DNA from: Oscillospiraceae bacterium
Lineage (GTDB): Bacteria > Bacillota > Clostridia > Oscillospirales > CAG-272
DNA: 48,658 nucleotides
Direction: 5' to 3'
Assembly: GCA_015064525.1 (NCBI GenBank)
Contig: SVSC01000004.1
Location: 1-48,658, forward strand
Shown: positions 1 through 8,463 of the stretch, one piece after another
Numbering within the stretch: position 1 is the first letter of the stretch
How the letters are laid out: each line of letters starts with the position of its first letter
The notes under the pieces: model-generated
The model's database searches: none
What the model was told of the DNA's origin: nothing
What the model saw: only the letters and a program-made list of their open reading frames with translations
Position numbers and translations under genes: made by a program

Positions 1-494
1 TTCTCATAAAGAGATATTGCTTCTTTCCATTCGGAGTAGGTACGATGTTTTTCAATATCCAAAACATCATAGCCTTCAACATCCGATAAATGAAATTCAC
101 CATAACGAACATATCCTGCATTGTACAGTACCGAAGCAAGGCACAGCATAATTTTTTCATTACCCGGAAATTCGATTAGCGCATTTCTTGCAAGACAAAT
201 ACATTCATCGATGTTAATATCTACTCCGTTGTTTTGAAAATTCATTTGATCGATCTTTGCAGCTAACTCGTCAATCTTTTTTGAACGCTCATTGTTGTAG
301 CCAAAGAGTTCGTCAATTGAAATGCCAAAATAATTAGCAATAGACGGAATCATTTCCATGTCGGGGTAACCACCATTGGCTTCCCAGCGAGAAACCGCTT
401 GAGAAGTCACTCCGATAGCCTCGGCAAGCGCTTCTTGTGTGCGTCCATCTTGCCGACGCAGTTCGCGTATTTTTTGTCCTAAATCAAGTTGCAT
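1..494 (-). CDS. XRE-family HTH transcriptional regulator (partial)
   Basis: The gene runs off the left edge, so only the N-terminal 164 or so residues are visible. It starts at the ATG complementary to 492-494, behind GGAGGTG. Residues 5-60 form a Cro/C1-type helix-turn-helix: LGQKIRELRR, then TQEALAEAIGVTSQAVSRWE, then a YPDMEMIPSIANYFGISIDELFG tail split across the fifth helix. The remainder is soluble and helical (a short charged linker, then a region that could be TPR-like) and probably senses a ligand or partner. It is transcribed away from the two-component system. The target genes are unknown, but the promoter and palindrome just upstream suggest autoregulation. The DNA-binding role is clear; the effector is not. 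Confidence 0.85.
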   Translation of the reverse strand, partial: MQLDLGQKIRELRRQDGRTQEALAEAIGVTSQAVSRWEANGGYPDMEMIPSIANYFGISIDELFGYNNERSKKIDELAAKIDQMNFQNNGVDINIDECICLARNALIEFPGNEKIMLCLASVLYNAGYVRYGEFHLSDVEGYDVLDIEKHRTYSEWKEAISLYE

Positions 495-815
495 AAAAGC
501 ACCTCCAAAATTCATTTCACCGGTGTAATTATATTATAGCACATATTTATGAAAAAACAATTATCAATTCATTGTTTCAAATCCAAGCAATCCTTGGATT
601 TGCTCATCAAAAAAGACATAGCCTAAAAAATAAGCTATGCCTTTTGATTTGACCTGCTTTATCGCAGGTACACCAAGGCTCGACCTTTTGTCGGCTTTCC
701 CGGTCTTTTTTTCGTTTGCGCGGGGGATTTTTCCAATCATCGCGGTTTGTTGATATTCAGTTCATAATTGCGTGGTAAACTACTCTGTGGAGAATCAAAC
801 ACAGGAGGCAAGCAG
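495..815. other. Intergenic region between divergent regulators
   Basis: This 321-bp stretch has no gene. It holds the XRE promoter, then a hairpin at 611-645 (CATAGC 617-622 pairs with GCTATG 634-639, flanked by A4 and T4, so it could terminate in either direction), a second small hairpin ACCTGC/GCAGGT at 652-669, and a T-rich run near 705-713. No obvious -10/-35 for the response regulator was found. The hairpins sit between divergent genes, where a terminator is not expected, so they may be the remains of a lost gene. Confidence 0.5.
533..560 (-). promoter_or_regulatory. Promoter of the XRE regulator
   Basis: Read on the minus strand, TTGTTT (555-560) and TATAAT (533-538) are 16 bp apart, with TGC directly before the -10 (extended -10). 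The palindrome CACCGGTG at 518-525 lies between the -10 and the start codon and is a plausible self-operator. Confidence 0.6.
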
Positions 816-1490
816 ATGTTTCAGATTTTGGTTGTAGAGGACGATAAGAATACCAGGCGCCTGATGGAGACCGTGCTGACCCGTTACGGATATGAGCCCA
901 TTCCCGCCTGCAACGGGCTGGAGGCATTGGAGATTCTGGATCGGCGGCATGTGGATCTCATCCTGTTGGACGTGATGATGCCCAAAATGGACGGCTATGA
1001 GTTCACCAACACCCTGCGAACGGGGGGCTGTGAGATCCCCATTCTTATGGTAACGGCAAGGGAGACGATGGCGGATAAAAAGCGGGGCTTTATCGTTGGC
1101 GTGGACGACTATATGGTGAAGCCCGTGGACGAGGAGGAAATGGTTTTGCGCATTGCCGCTTTGCTGCGTCGGTCACAGATTGCCGGAGAGCGGAAGCTCA
1201 CCGTTGGAAAGACCACCTTGTTCTACGATTCCTTCACGGTGAAGGACGCCGAGCAGATTCAGGAGCTGCCCCAAAAGGAATTCATGCTACTCTTTAAGCT
1301 GCTGTCGTATCCCAACAAGATCTTCACCCGCCGTCAGCTGATGGATGAGATTTGGGATATGGACACCGAAAGCGAGGAGAGAACGGTAGACGTTCACGTG
1401 AGCCGCGTGCGGGAGCGGTTCCGCCACAATACCGATTTTCAGATCGTTACGGTGAGAGGCCTGGGCTATAAGGCGGTGCCGAACCGATGA
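816..1490 (+). CDS. OmpR/PhoB-family response regulator
   Basis: A 224-residue two-component response regulator. The receiver domain (residues 1-120) carries the acidic pair in VVEDD, the phospho-acceptor Asp52 in LILLDVMMP, the switch Thr in VTA near 80 and Lys102 in VKP. The C-terminal winged helix (about 130-224) ends with the typical VDVHVSRVRERF and VRGLGYKA segments. The start at 816 is preferred over an in-frame upstream start at 768 because AGGAGG lies 8 bases before it and the family begins directly with the first beta strand. The stop overlaps the histidine kinase start by 4 bases (ATGA), so the pair is translationally coupled. Target genes are not evident. Confidence 0.93.
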   Translation: MFQILVVEDDKNTRRLMETVLTRYGYEPIPACNGLEALEILDRRHVDLILLDVMMPKMDGYEFTNTLRTGGCEIPILMVTARETMADKKRGFIVGVDDYMVKPVDEEEMVLRIAALLRRSQIAGERKLTVGKTTLFYDSFTVKDAEQIQELPQKEFMLLFKLLSYPNKIFTRRQLMDEIWDMDTESEERTVDVHVSRVRERFRHNTDFQIVTVRGLGYKAVPNR

Positions 1491-2587
1491 GGAAGAAAAA
1501 GCAAAAAAGAGGGAAGAATGTCTCTCCCCGTGAGGTACGCCTGCAGAGACATCGCTCTCTGCGGCTCAAGCTCACCCTCTTTGCCTTTTTGGTTATGGTC
1601 ACGGCGGGGCTTTTAACGGTTGTAATCTACTATCTGATCCTCCGCCTGCTGGGGCAGACCCCCGTGATGGTGGCGCTCACGGTGAATCCCGTGTTCGCGG
1701 GCGTGGTGGTGCTGTGCGCCTGCGGTCTGATCGCCACCGTACTGTTTGCCTGGCTCAGTAAGGTCTATCTTCGCCCTATGAAGCAATTGATCCACGCTAC
1801 CAAGGAGGTGCGAAGGGGAAACTTCAAGATCCGCGTGCAGCACAAGGAGCTGCATCCCATCACCGAAATGCAGGAGCTGATGGAGAATTTCAATGAAATG
1901 ACCCGAGAACTGGATGGGATTGAGCTGTTTCGGAACAATTTTATCAACAGCTTTTCTCATGAGTTCAAGACTCCCATCGTTTCCATTCGAGGGTTTGCGA
2001 GGGAGATGCAGGTGGAGGGCGTTTCGGAGGAGCAGAAATTGGAGTATGCTCGCATCATTGAAGCGGAGTCCGACCGTCTCGCAAGGCTGGCAAGCAGTAT
2101 TCTGGAGCTTTCCAAGCTGGAAAATCAGCAGATTATCACCAACCAAACCGAGTTTTATTTGGACGAGCAGATCAGAGGCTCGATCCTGCTTTTTGAAAAG
2201 GAGTGGATGGAAAAGGAGCTGGAGATCCTGCCTGAGCTGGTGGAATTGAAGTACACCTGCAACGAGGAAATGCTGGCGCTGGTGTGGAATAATCTCATTG
2301 GCAACGCCATCAAATTCACCGAGGCGGGTGGCACGGTTCGGGTTTCCATGACAGCGGACGACAAGGAGATTGCCGTCACCGTTTCGGATACGGGCATCGG
2401 CATGAGCGGGGAGGTGGCATCCCACGTCTTTGAAAAATTCTATCAGGGCGACCGCTCCCACAGCAATAAGGGCTACGGCGTGGGTCTTGCCATTGTGCAG
2501 CGGGTGGTGAACCTGTGCGGCGGAAGGATCGAGGTTGCCTCCAAGGAAGGGCAGGGCAGCAGCTTCTGCGTGAGGCTGCCGAGGTAG
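1487..2587 (+). CDS. Two-component sensor histidine kinase
   Basis: A membrane histidine kinase of 366 residues, partner of the preceding regulator. TM1 lies at about 28-52 and TM2 at about 66-90, leaving an external loop of only some 13 residues. A HAMP linker runs about 90-142, the H-box SFSHEFKTP has His158, and the HATPase_c domain shows the N box (WNNLIGNAIKF), G1 (DTGIGMS) and G2 (GYGVGLAIV). The tiny loop suggests that the signal is read within the membrane or delivered by a partner, as in intramembrane-sensing kinases that respond to cell-envelope stress. No antibiotic transporter is adjacent, so the stimulus is unknown. Confidence 0.92.
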   Translation: MRKKKQKRGKNVSPREVRLQRHRSLRLKLTLFAFLVMVTAGLLTVVIYYLILRLLGQTPVMVALTVNPVFAGVVVLCACGLIATVLFAWLSKVYLRPMKQLIHATKEVRRGNFKIRVQHKELHPITEMQELMENFNEMTRELDGIELFRNNFINSFSHEFKTPIVSIRGFAREMQVEGVSEEQKLEYARIIEAESDRLARLASSILELSKLENQQIITNQTEFYLDEQIRGSILLFEKEWMEKELEILPELVELKYTCNEEMLALVWNNLIGNAIKFTEAGGTVRVSMTADDKEIAVTVSDTGIGMSGEVASHVFEKFYQGDRSHSNKGYGVGLAIVQRVVNLCGGRIEVASKEGQGSSFCVRLPR

Positions 2588-2636
2588 CCTCCGATGCTTA
2601 CGTGCCGTTCTACGAAAAAATATTTCAGAGGGTACT

Positions 2637-2972
2637 ATGCGAAAATATAAATATTTGGAGCTTACCATCGAATACGTATTCAAAGCAAATTTTAATGATT
2701 CTTATTATTTGGAGACGCTGTATCTTGATTTGGATGATTTGATAAAAGACGAATTCGTATGGATTGATCCTTATCACAAAAGAAGCAAGCTGAATGACAC
2801 ATTGATCGCTGTCAAATACGTTTCCGATGAAGAATACGTCATTTTACAGAAGCAAGGAGAGAGCATCCAAGAATTCAGATCCCCCATTGATTCCGTATTT
2901 ATCTGCAGTGAGGATTTTGATCAATCGGGGTTATTGGCGTCTCATATTCGATTCAGAAAAGAAAAAGGATGA
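2637..2972 (+). CDS. Hypothetical protein, 111 aa
   Basis: I do not recognise this gene. It encodes a small, acidic, soluble protein with no signal peptide or membrane segment and alternating hydrophobic/charged stretches that suggest beta strands (for example KYKYLELTIEYVF and DTLIAVKYVSDEEYVIL). An AGAGGG ribosome-binding site sits 6 bases before the ATG. It follows the histidine kinase by 49 bp with no visible terminator, so it could be co-transcribed. The DNA is richer in A/T than the flanking kinase gene, which may mean separate acquisition. It is followed by a strong terminator. Confidence 0.6.
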   Translation: MRKYKYLELTIEYVFKANFNDSYYLETLYLDLDDLIKDEFVWIDPYHKRSKLNDTLIAVKYVSDEEYVILQKQGESIQEFRSPIDSVFICSEDFDQSGLLASHIRFRKEKG

Positions 2973-3066
2973 AATCGGAGACGTGTTATGAGAGAAAGGT
3001 TTTAGGAAGAATTCGATAGCGATGTGCTTGGAAATAGAAGGCTGAAGCTCCATTGATCGAACAAAG

Positions 3067-3118
3067 CGCCCCCCAACAGATTGAAAATTTTTTACAATCT
3101 GTTGGGGGGCGTGTTTTT
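3067..3118. terminator. Bidirectional Rho-independent terminator
   Basis: A perfect 17-bp stem (3067-3083 with 3095-3111) and an 11-base loop, followed on the plus strand by TGTTTTTATTTT. It lies between convergent genes: the 111-aa gene on the plus strand and the phosphohexomutase on the minus strand. The U-tract is better on the plus strand. Confidence 0.9.
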
Positions 3119-3121
3119 ATT

Positions 3122-4558
3122 TTACTGTGCCAGATCCACCAGGAGCTTCATCTGCTCCACCAGCTGGTCGGCGCCCTCGCGGGTGCTGTCCTCGGCGAAG
3201 ATCCGAAGCAGGGGCTCGGTGCCGGAGAAGCGGCAGATCACAAAGGAACCGTCGGTAAAGTAGACCTTGCAGCCGTCCTCGTAGCCCACTTTCTGAATTT
3301 CCTTGCCGTTGAAGACGGGCAGTCGCTTTTCCACCATGATCAGATGCTCAATGGCGGACTTTCGGTGGAGCGCGAAGCGGAAATTGCCCTCGGACATCAC
3401 GTAGGTGCCGTATTTCTCCTCCAGCTCTTGCCAGATCTCGTGGGGGGGCTTGCCCAGCGAGCAAACCATTTCCACGAACAGAGAGGCGGCGTAGATCGAG
3501 TCCTTGCCGTAGATATGTCCTCTTACGGTAAGTCCGCCCGAGGATTCGCCGCCGAGAACCGCGTCGGTTTCGTCCAGCTTTGCGGAAATGTACTTGAAGC
3601 CAACGGGAACCTCATGGCATTTTTCTCCAAAGGATTCCGCCACTCGATCCAGCATGTGGGTGGTGGCAAGGTTTCGCACCACGGGCCCCTTCCAGCCTCT
3701 GTACTCATGGAGGTAGTAGTAGAGCATCACAAGGATCTGATTGGCGGAAATGTAGGTGCCGTTGGAGCCAATGATGCCCAAGCGGTCACCGTCGCCGTCC
3801 ACGGCAATGCCAAGATCGTAGCCCTCGGATACCACTCGCTCGGTCAGATCTCCCAGCTGGCGGAGCCCCGGCGCGGGCATTTTGCCCCCAAAGTAGGCAT
3901 CCTTGTTGGAATTGGTGAGATCCACCGTGCAACGGGCGGTGTACAACACCGTCATCAGGGGGTAGGTTCCCGAGCCGTGCATGGGGTCGAAGAGGATTCG
4001 CATTCCCGCCCGCTTGATCACGTTCAGATCCAAGCGGCTGAGAATGGAATCCAGAAAATCATTGAAGGGAGTTTTCAGAATGGTTATCAGCCCCTCCCCC
4101 TCGGCATCCGCGAAGGGCATGAAGCGCGGCTCGGCGGTTTCGATCAGCTTCTCTAAGCGGTTGGTGCATTCCACCGAGGAATCGCGCCCTTCCTCAACGA
4201 TCAGCTTCACGCCGTTGTATTCCGACGGATTGTGACTTGCCGTCACCTCAATGCCGTAGTGAAGCTCTTTATGCTTCACGGTGAACATCACCAGGGGCGT
4301 GGGGGCGCTTCGGCGCATGAACCACACGTGGATTCCGTTGGCGCACAGCACCTGCGCGATCCACTCGGCGGCGGAGGAGGAGAGAAAACGGCGATCGTAG
4401 CCGATCATCACGGGTTTGTCGGTTTTTTCTTCCTCGCGCATCAGGTCGCAAATTCCCTGTGCCACCCGCATCACGTTCTCGCGGGTAAAATCCTCACCGA
4501 TCACGGCTCTCCAGCCGCCCGTTCCAAATTGAATTGCTTGGCGTTCCGCAGTTTTCAT
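3122..4558 (-). CDS. Phosphoglucomutase/phosphomannomutase family protein
   Basis: An alpha-D-phosphohexomutase of 478 residues that interconverts hexose-1- and hexose-6-phosphates through a phosphoserine. The family signatures are present in order: N-terminal FGTGGWRAVIGEDF, catalytic serine loop TASHNPSEYNGVK, metal loop DGDGDRLG, sugar-specificity loop GGESSGG and phosphate-binding loop RFSGTEPLLRI. The start at 4558 follows AAGGAG; an in-frame extension to 4687 would add non-conserved residues. Length and motifs fit a glucose-1-phosphate/mannose-1-phosphate enzyme rather than GlmM, which is encoded separately at 25678. A likely role is feeding sugar-1-phosphate to glycogen or cell-wall precursors, but the substrate cannot be settled from sequence. 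Confidence 0.9.
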   Translation of the reverse strand: MKTAERQAIQFGTGGWRAVIGEDFTRENVMRVAQGICDLMREEEKTDKPVMIGYDRRFLSSSAAEWIAQVLCANGIHVWFMRRSAPTPLVMFTVKHKELHYGIEVTASHNPSEYNGVKLIVEEGRDSSVECTNRLEKLIETAEPRFMPFADAEGEGLITILKTPFNDFLDSILSRLDLNVIKRAGMRILFDPMHGSGTYPLMTVLYTARCTVDLTNSNKDAYFGGKMPAPGLRQLGDLTERVVSEGYDLGIAVDGDGDRLGIIGSNGTYISANQILVMLYYYLHEYRGWKGPVVRNLATTHMLDRVAESFGEKCHEVPVGFKYISAKLDETDAVLGGESSGGLTVRGHIYGKDSIYAASLFVEMVCSLGKPPHEIWQELEEKYGTYVMSEGNFRFALHRKSAIEHLIMVEKRLPVFNGKEIQKVGYEDGCKVYFTDGSFVICRFSGTEPLLRIFAEDSTREGADQLVEQMKLLVDLAQ

Positions 4559-4680
4559 GACGTAAGCTCCTTTTTTGTGGACTGTTAGCTTCATTATAAA
4601 ATATCCGAACCGGAATGAAAATAGGAAAAAGGCTATAAAATCTTTCATAACGGACATTTTTTGTGAATTTGGAAAAAATG

Positions 4681-4709
4681 TTGACAAAAAGACGAAGATA
4701 TGATAAAAT
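4681..4709 (+). promoter_or_regulatory. Sigma-A promoter of lysS
   Basis: TTGACA (4681-4686), a 17-bp spacer and TAAAAT (4704-4709) preceded by TGA (extended -10). Further TATAAT strings at 4709 and 4729 have poor spacing to the -35. Confidence 0.75.
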
Positions 4710-4757
4710 ATAATGGATAATGCAATGCTATAATTAGATAAAGTGAGGACTGTTTTT

Positions 4758-6809
4758 ATGCACTGGTCAGAAGAGATCGCTCAAAGAATCATCGACCGCA
4801 ACCCCGAAAAGGAGGAGTACGTTTGCGCCGCAGGCGTGAGCCCCTCGGGTTCGGTTCACATCGGAAATTTCCGCGATATTGCCACCCCTCTGTTTGTTGT
4901 CAAGTCCCTGCAGAAGAAGGGCAAAAAGGCAAGACTGCTCATCTCTTGGGACGAGTTCGACCGTTGCCGTAAGATTCCCGCCAACGTGCAGGCTGTGGTT
5001 GGCGACAGCTACGATAAGTATATCGGTTGCCCCTACGTGGATATTCCCGACCCTTGGGGCTGCCATGAGAACTACGCGCAGCACTTTGAGGAAGAGTTTC
5101 TCAAGGGAATTGAGCCCTTTGGAATTCAATTGGATTGCCGCTATCAGGCAGAGATGTATCGCTCGGGCAAGTACACCGACCGCGTGATCACCGCCATTCA
5201 GAAGAGGGGCGAGATTTTTGAGATTCTCGATTCCTTCAAGACCAAGGATCTTTCCAAATCCGAGGAGCAGAGAAGAGCGGAGCATGACGCCGAAAAGGCT
5301 GTCTACTCTCCCGTTAGCATTTTCTGCCCCGAATGTCACACCGATTTCACCACCGTTACCGCCTTCTCCGAGGATGGAACCGAGGCGGATTACACCTGCC
5401 GCTGCGGCCACAGCGGACATTTTAACTTCCGCGAGAACTTCAATTGCAAGCTGGGCTGGAAGGTGGACTGGGCAATGCGCTGGGGCTATGAGGGCGTTGA
5501 CTTTGAGCCCGGCGGAAAGGATCACTCCGCGCCCACCGGCTCCTACAACAACTCCAAGCTCATTGCCAAGAGAATCTACGGTTATGAGGCGCCCATCTAT
5601 CAGGGCTATGAGTTCATCGGAATCAAGGGTATGACGGGCAAGATGTCCAGCTCCTCCGGCTTGAACCTTACTCCCGAAACCCTTTTGAAGCTCTATCAGC
5701 CCGAGGTTCTGCTCTGGCTCTACGCCAAGACCGACCCCATCAAGGCGTTTGATATCTGCTTCGACGACGGCATTCTCCGTCAGTATTTTGAATTTGACAA
5801 GCTGCTCACCGATTGCCGCGAGGGCAAGGCATCCGACCTGATGCAGGACATTGCCTACCTTTGCCGCGTGGAGGGCAGAGAAGTGGAAACCGTTCCCATG
5901 TCGCTTTTGGTACAGCTGGGCTCTATTGTGAATTTCAACGTTCCCATGCTGGAAACCGTGTTTGAAAAAATCGGCACACCCTATAAGGCAGAGCAGTTTG
6001 CCGACCGTTTGGATCGCGCCAAGTTCTGGCTGGAGCAGTGCGCTCCCGATCAGGTAAACCGTTTGCGCGCCACCCGCAACTGGGAGGTTTACGAGTCTCT
6101 CAGCGAGCAGGAAAAGCAGGAGATTGCGCTTCTGCACGATTATATTGCCAAGGGCGGCTACACCCTGGACGAGCTGAATTCTCAGCTTTATGCCATTCCG
6201 AAGGCGGTATTTGGCGCTGATTTGGGCGATAAGGAGTTGAAGGGCGCGCAGGGAGCCTTCTTCCGTGCCGTCTATAAGCTCTTGATTGATAAGGAGAGAG
6301 GTCCCCGTCTCTATCTTTTCCTCTATGCCATTGAGGCCGAAAAGTACGTTGGGCTGTTGGATTTCTCTTATCCCAAAACCGAGGCGGAGCAAACGGCAGA
6401 TGCCGCGGCAAATGCCGAGGCTTGTCCCGTTGTGGAGGAGAGTGCGGCTCACGGCGAGCCCGATCCCGTTGCTCCCATCAAGGAGCAGGTGGTGATGGAC
6501 GACTTCGACCGTTTGGATCTCCGCGTTTGTAAGATTCTGAAGGCTGAGCCCGTTCGGAAGTCTCACTCCTGCTTGAAGCTGACGCTGAACGACGGGCTGG
6601 GCGAGCGGGTGATCATGTCCTCCATCAAGGCGGAATACACACCCGAGATGCTGGTGGGCAAGAAGATCATTGTGATCGCCAACCTGAAGCCCAACCGTAT
6701 TTGCAACGTCAACTCCAACGGGATGCTGCTGGCGGCAACCAACAATGCCTGCGGCTGCAAGGTGATCTTTGTGGACGATTCGGTTCCCGAAGGCACCGCC
6801 ATTCATTGA
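4758..6809 (+). CDS. lysS: Class I lysyl-tRNA synthetase with C-terminal Trbp111-like domain
   Basis: Charges tRNA-Lys in the cytoplasm. This is the archaeal-type class I enzyme (LysRS1), not the usual bacterial class II form: the Rossmann fold carries HIGN (residues about 34-37) and KMSSS (about 295) in place of HIGH and KMSKS. A zinc ribbon with paired cysteines (CPEC and CRC) lies near 190-215, and a helical anticodon-binding region follows. After a low-complexity Ala/Glu/Pro linker (about 545-578), residues 579-683 form an OB-fold tRNA-binding domain like the MetRS C-terminus or Trbp111 (DDFDRLDLRVCKI, then NLKPN and SNGMLLA). At 683 residues it is longer than the usual 500-550 because of this fusion. 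The start at 4758 gives MHWSEEIA, matching the family; the GTG at 4743 overlaps the ribosome-binding site. dut follows 3 bases after the stop. Confidence 0.93.
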   Translation: MHWSEEIAQRIIDRNPEKEEYVCAAGVSPSGSVHIGNFRDIATPLFVVKSLQKKGKKARLLISWDEFDRCRKIPANVQAVVGDSYDKYIGCPYVDIPDPWGCHENYAQHFEEEFLKGIEPFGIQLDCRYQAEMYRSGKYTDRVITAIQKRGEIFEILDSFKTKDLSKSEEQRRAEHDAEKAVYSPVSIFCPECHTDFTTVTAFSEDGTEADYTCRCGHSGHFNFRENFNCKLGWKVDWAMRWGYEGVDFEPGGKDHSAPTGSYNNSKLIAKRIYGYEAPIYQGYEFIGIKGMTGKMSSSSGLNLTPETLLKLYQPEVLLWLYAKTDPIKAFDICFDDGILRQYFEFDKLLTDCREGKASDLMQDIAYLCRVEGREVETVPMSLLVQLGSIVNFNVPMLETVFEKIGTPYKAEQFADRLDRAKFWLEQCAPDQVNRLRATRNWEVYESLSEQEKQEIALLHDYIAKGGYTLDELNSQLYAIPKAVFGADLGDKELKGAQGAFFRAVYKLLIDKERGPRLYLFLYAIEAEKYVGLLDFSYPKTEAEQTADAAANAEACPVVEESAAHGEPDPVAPIKEQVVMDDFDRLDLRVCKILKAEPVRKSHSCLKLTLNDGLGERVIMSSIKAEYTPEMLVGKKIIVIANLKPNRICNVNSNGMLLAATNNACGCKVIFVDDSVPEGTAIH

Positions 6810-6812
6810 CCT

Positions 6813-7259
6813 ATGGAATTGAAGGTGAAATTGAAGCTCTCCCGCGGCATGGAGCCTCCAACCTACGCCACCGAAAACGCGGCGGCGGTGGATCTCCGCG
6901 CGGCGCTGGAGGAGGGCGAAACGCTCACGCTGGCACCCGGTGAGCGGGTGCTGATCCCCACGGGGCTTTCGATCTCTCCCGAGGATCGCAGCACCGTTGC
7001 GGTGATCGCGGGAAGAAGCGGATTGGGCGTGAAGCATGGCGTTTCTCTTTCCAACGGCATTGGCGTGATCGACGCCGACTACCGCGGCGAGATTCACGTG
7101 TGCTTGATCAATCGGGGAAGCGAGCCGTTTTCCGTGAAGCGCGGCGACCGCATCGCGCAGATGATGTTTTTGCCGATCTATCACGCAAGCTTTCTGATCT
7201 GTGACGAGCTGGACGACACCGAAAGAGGCTGCGGCGGCTTCGGCTCCACGGGAATATAA
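6813..7259 (+). CDS. dut: dUTP diphosphatase (dUTPase)
   Basis: Hydrolyses dUTP to dUMP and pyrophosphate, keeping uracil out of DNA and supplying dTMP synthesis. The 148 residues have all five trimeric dUTPase motifs in order: AAAVDLRA, GRSGLGVKHG, GVIDADYRGEI, RGDRIAQMM and the C-terminal glycine-rich RGCGGFGSTG that closes over the active site. It starts 3 bases after the lysS stop, so it is presumably co-transcribed from the lysS promoter, although the two functions are unrelated. The family assignment is secure. Confidence 0.95.
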   Translation: MELKVKLKLSRGMEPPTYATENAAAVDLRAALEEGETLTLAPGERVLIPTGLSISPEDRSTVAVIAGRSGLGVKHGVSLSNGIGVIDADYRGEIHVCLINRGSEPFSVKRGDRIAQMMFLPIYHASFLICDELDDTERGCGGFGSTGI

Positions 7260-7261
7260 AA

Positions 7262-7298
7262 GAGCGCGCCCGACAGCAATTCGCTGTCGGGCGCACTC
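7262..7298. terminator. Terminator between dut and the GH172 gene
   Basis: A GC-rich 12-bp stem (7266-7277 with 7283-7294) and an AATTC loop, extended outwards by further pairs to 7262 and 7298. The U-rich tail (TTTTATATT) is on the minus strand, so it mainly ends the GH172 transcript, but it sits between convergent genes. Confidence 0.85.
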
Positions 7299-7303
7299 TG
7301 TTG

Positions 7304-8359
7304 TTATGAAAGCTCCAGGAAATCCCAGTCGGGAAGAGGCAGATAGCCTGCATCGGGGGTGTCGGAGTAGAAGTAGGCAACCGAGGAAATGTCATCCTGC
7401 AGGGGGCGGTAACGTCTGTCGAAGCGCCAGCCCAGTGCCTGAATGGTCACGCGCAGATCCTCCTTGAAGTAGATGGGATCGTTGATGTGCCAGCGGTACA
7501 TATCAAAATACCGTTGCGCGCGGTAGATCTGGTCGGTGGTGCCAACCTTGTAAAGACCCGTATAGGGGGTGGTAAACTCGGTGTACTGACCGTTTACGTC
7601 GAAATTGTAGGCGCCGCAGAAGTAGTCCTCGGTGCCGGTTCCGCAAATGGTGGGGAATTCCTGATCGCCGTCGATAAAGAATTTGATCTCGCCTTCACCC
7701 CACCAACCGTCGTTCTTCACGCCCCAGTGCATATAGGTGCCAACGAACTGTCCGCAGCCCTTCACACCGTCGAGAATGGTGTAGTTCTCCTTGTAGGGCA
7801 GGGGGTTCACGCGGCGGAACTGGGCATGGAAATAAAGACTGTTGGGATCAATGGCTTTTTCCTCGCAATCGATCTGATAGTAGATGTTGCAGGGCTTGAG
7901 ACCGCCAACATACTCCACCTCCACGCGGAAGCTCTTGAAATAGGGCATTTCAAAATAGCAATTCAAGCCGCGCTTGGGATTCACACACATGGCGAGGCTG
8001 CTCATCTGACGGTATTCGTAGGTGGCGTTGGCAAAGAAATCGGAAAGAGGAGCGCATACAGAGGGAACGTCGCAACCGTCAAAGTAGATGCGAAGAAGGA
8101 GCATACGGCCGGCGGCAGCGTTATCGGTGAGCCAAATGTGCTTGATCACACCTTGTCCCTTCACATCTGCGAGAACAGCAGTGGTGTTTGGTTGCATTAC
8201 AATGTAGGGATTTACCTTCCAGCCCTGTCCCAATCCCTCGGCGGCAGCGGACGCAGAGCCCTGAATGGCTTTTCCGCCTTCCCCTTTTTCACCGGTGAAG
8301 TTTTCGGGAGAAATGGAAAAGCTTTTGATGTCCTTTTTTAAGGCAAGATTGTTTAACAT
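7304..8359 (-). CDS. GH172 (DUF2961) glycoside hydrolase
   Basis: A 351-residue member of the DUF2961 family, now glycoside hydrolase family 172, whose characterised members act on alpha-D-fructofuranosides (difructose dianhydride I) or alpha-D-arabinofuranosides. The family signature GTGTEDYF is at residues 240-247, with tryptophan- and glycine-rich beta-jelly-roll segments before it (HWGVKNDGWWGEGE). There is no signal peptide, so the enzyme is cytoplasmic and probably splits imported oligosaccharides; members form trimers or hexamers. AAAGGAG precedes the ATG. It diverges from an AraC regulator across 104 bp with interlocked promoters, suggesting substrate-controlled expression. No dedicated transporter is nearby. 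The true substrate is unknown. Confidence 0.88.
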   Translation of the reverse strand: MLNNLALKKDIKSFSISPENFTGEKGEGGKAIQGSASAAAEGLGQGWKVNPYIVMQPNTTAVLADVKGQGVIKHIWLTDNAAAGRMLLLRIYFDGCDVPSVCAPLSDFFANATYEYRQMSSLAMCVNPKRGLNCYFEMPYFKSFRVEVEYVGGLKPCNIYYQIDCEEKAIDPNSLYFHAQFRRVNPLPYKENYTILDGVKGCGQFVGTYMHWGVKNDGWWGEGEIKFFIDGDQEFPTICGTGTEDYFCGAYNFDVNGQYTEFTTPYTGLYKVGTTDQIYRAQRYFDMYRWHINDPIYFKEDLRVTIQALGWRFDRRYRPLQDDISSVAYFYSDTPDAGYLPLPDWDFLELS

Positions 8360-8383
8360 TTTTTACTCCTTTCGGTTTTTATA

Positions 8384-8417
8384 TTGCAATTATAGCAAAA
8401 ATATGCTATAATGTAAA
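8384..8417. promoter_or_regulatory. Interlocked divergent promoters of the GH172 and araC-type genes
   Basis: Plus strand: TTGCAA (8384-8389), 17 bp, TATAAT (8407-8412). Minus strand: TTTACA (8412-8417), 17 bp, TATAAT (8389-8394). Each -10 shares one base with the opposite -35, both -10 boxes are TGC-extended, and the core ATTATAGCA / TGCTATAAT is an inverted repeat. Polymerase could occupy only one direction at a time. Confidence 0.8.
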
Positions 8418-8463
8418 TGCCAAAGGTTGACTTTCGTTTAACATTTCTTGCGAGGAGGACGGT

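Noticed and set aside
4559-4757. T-box leader in front of lysS
   Set aside because: The sequence between promoter and start codon is too short (about 45 bases) and has no T-box consensus or terminator hairpin.
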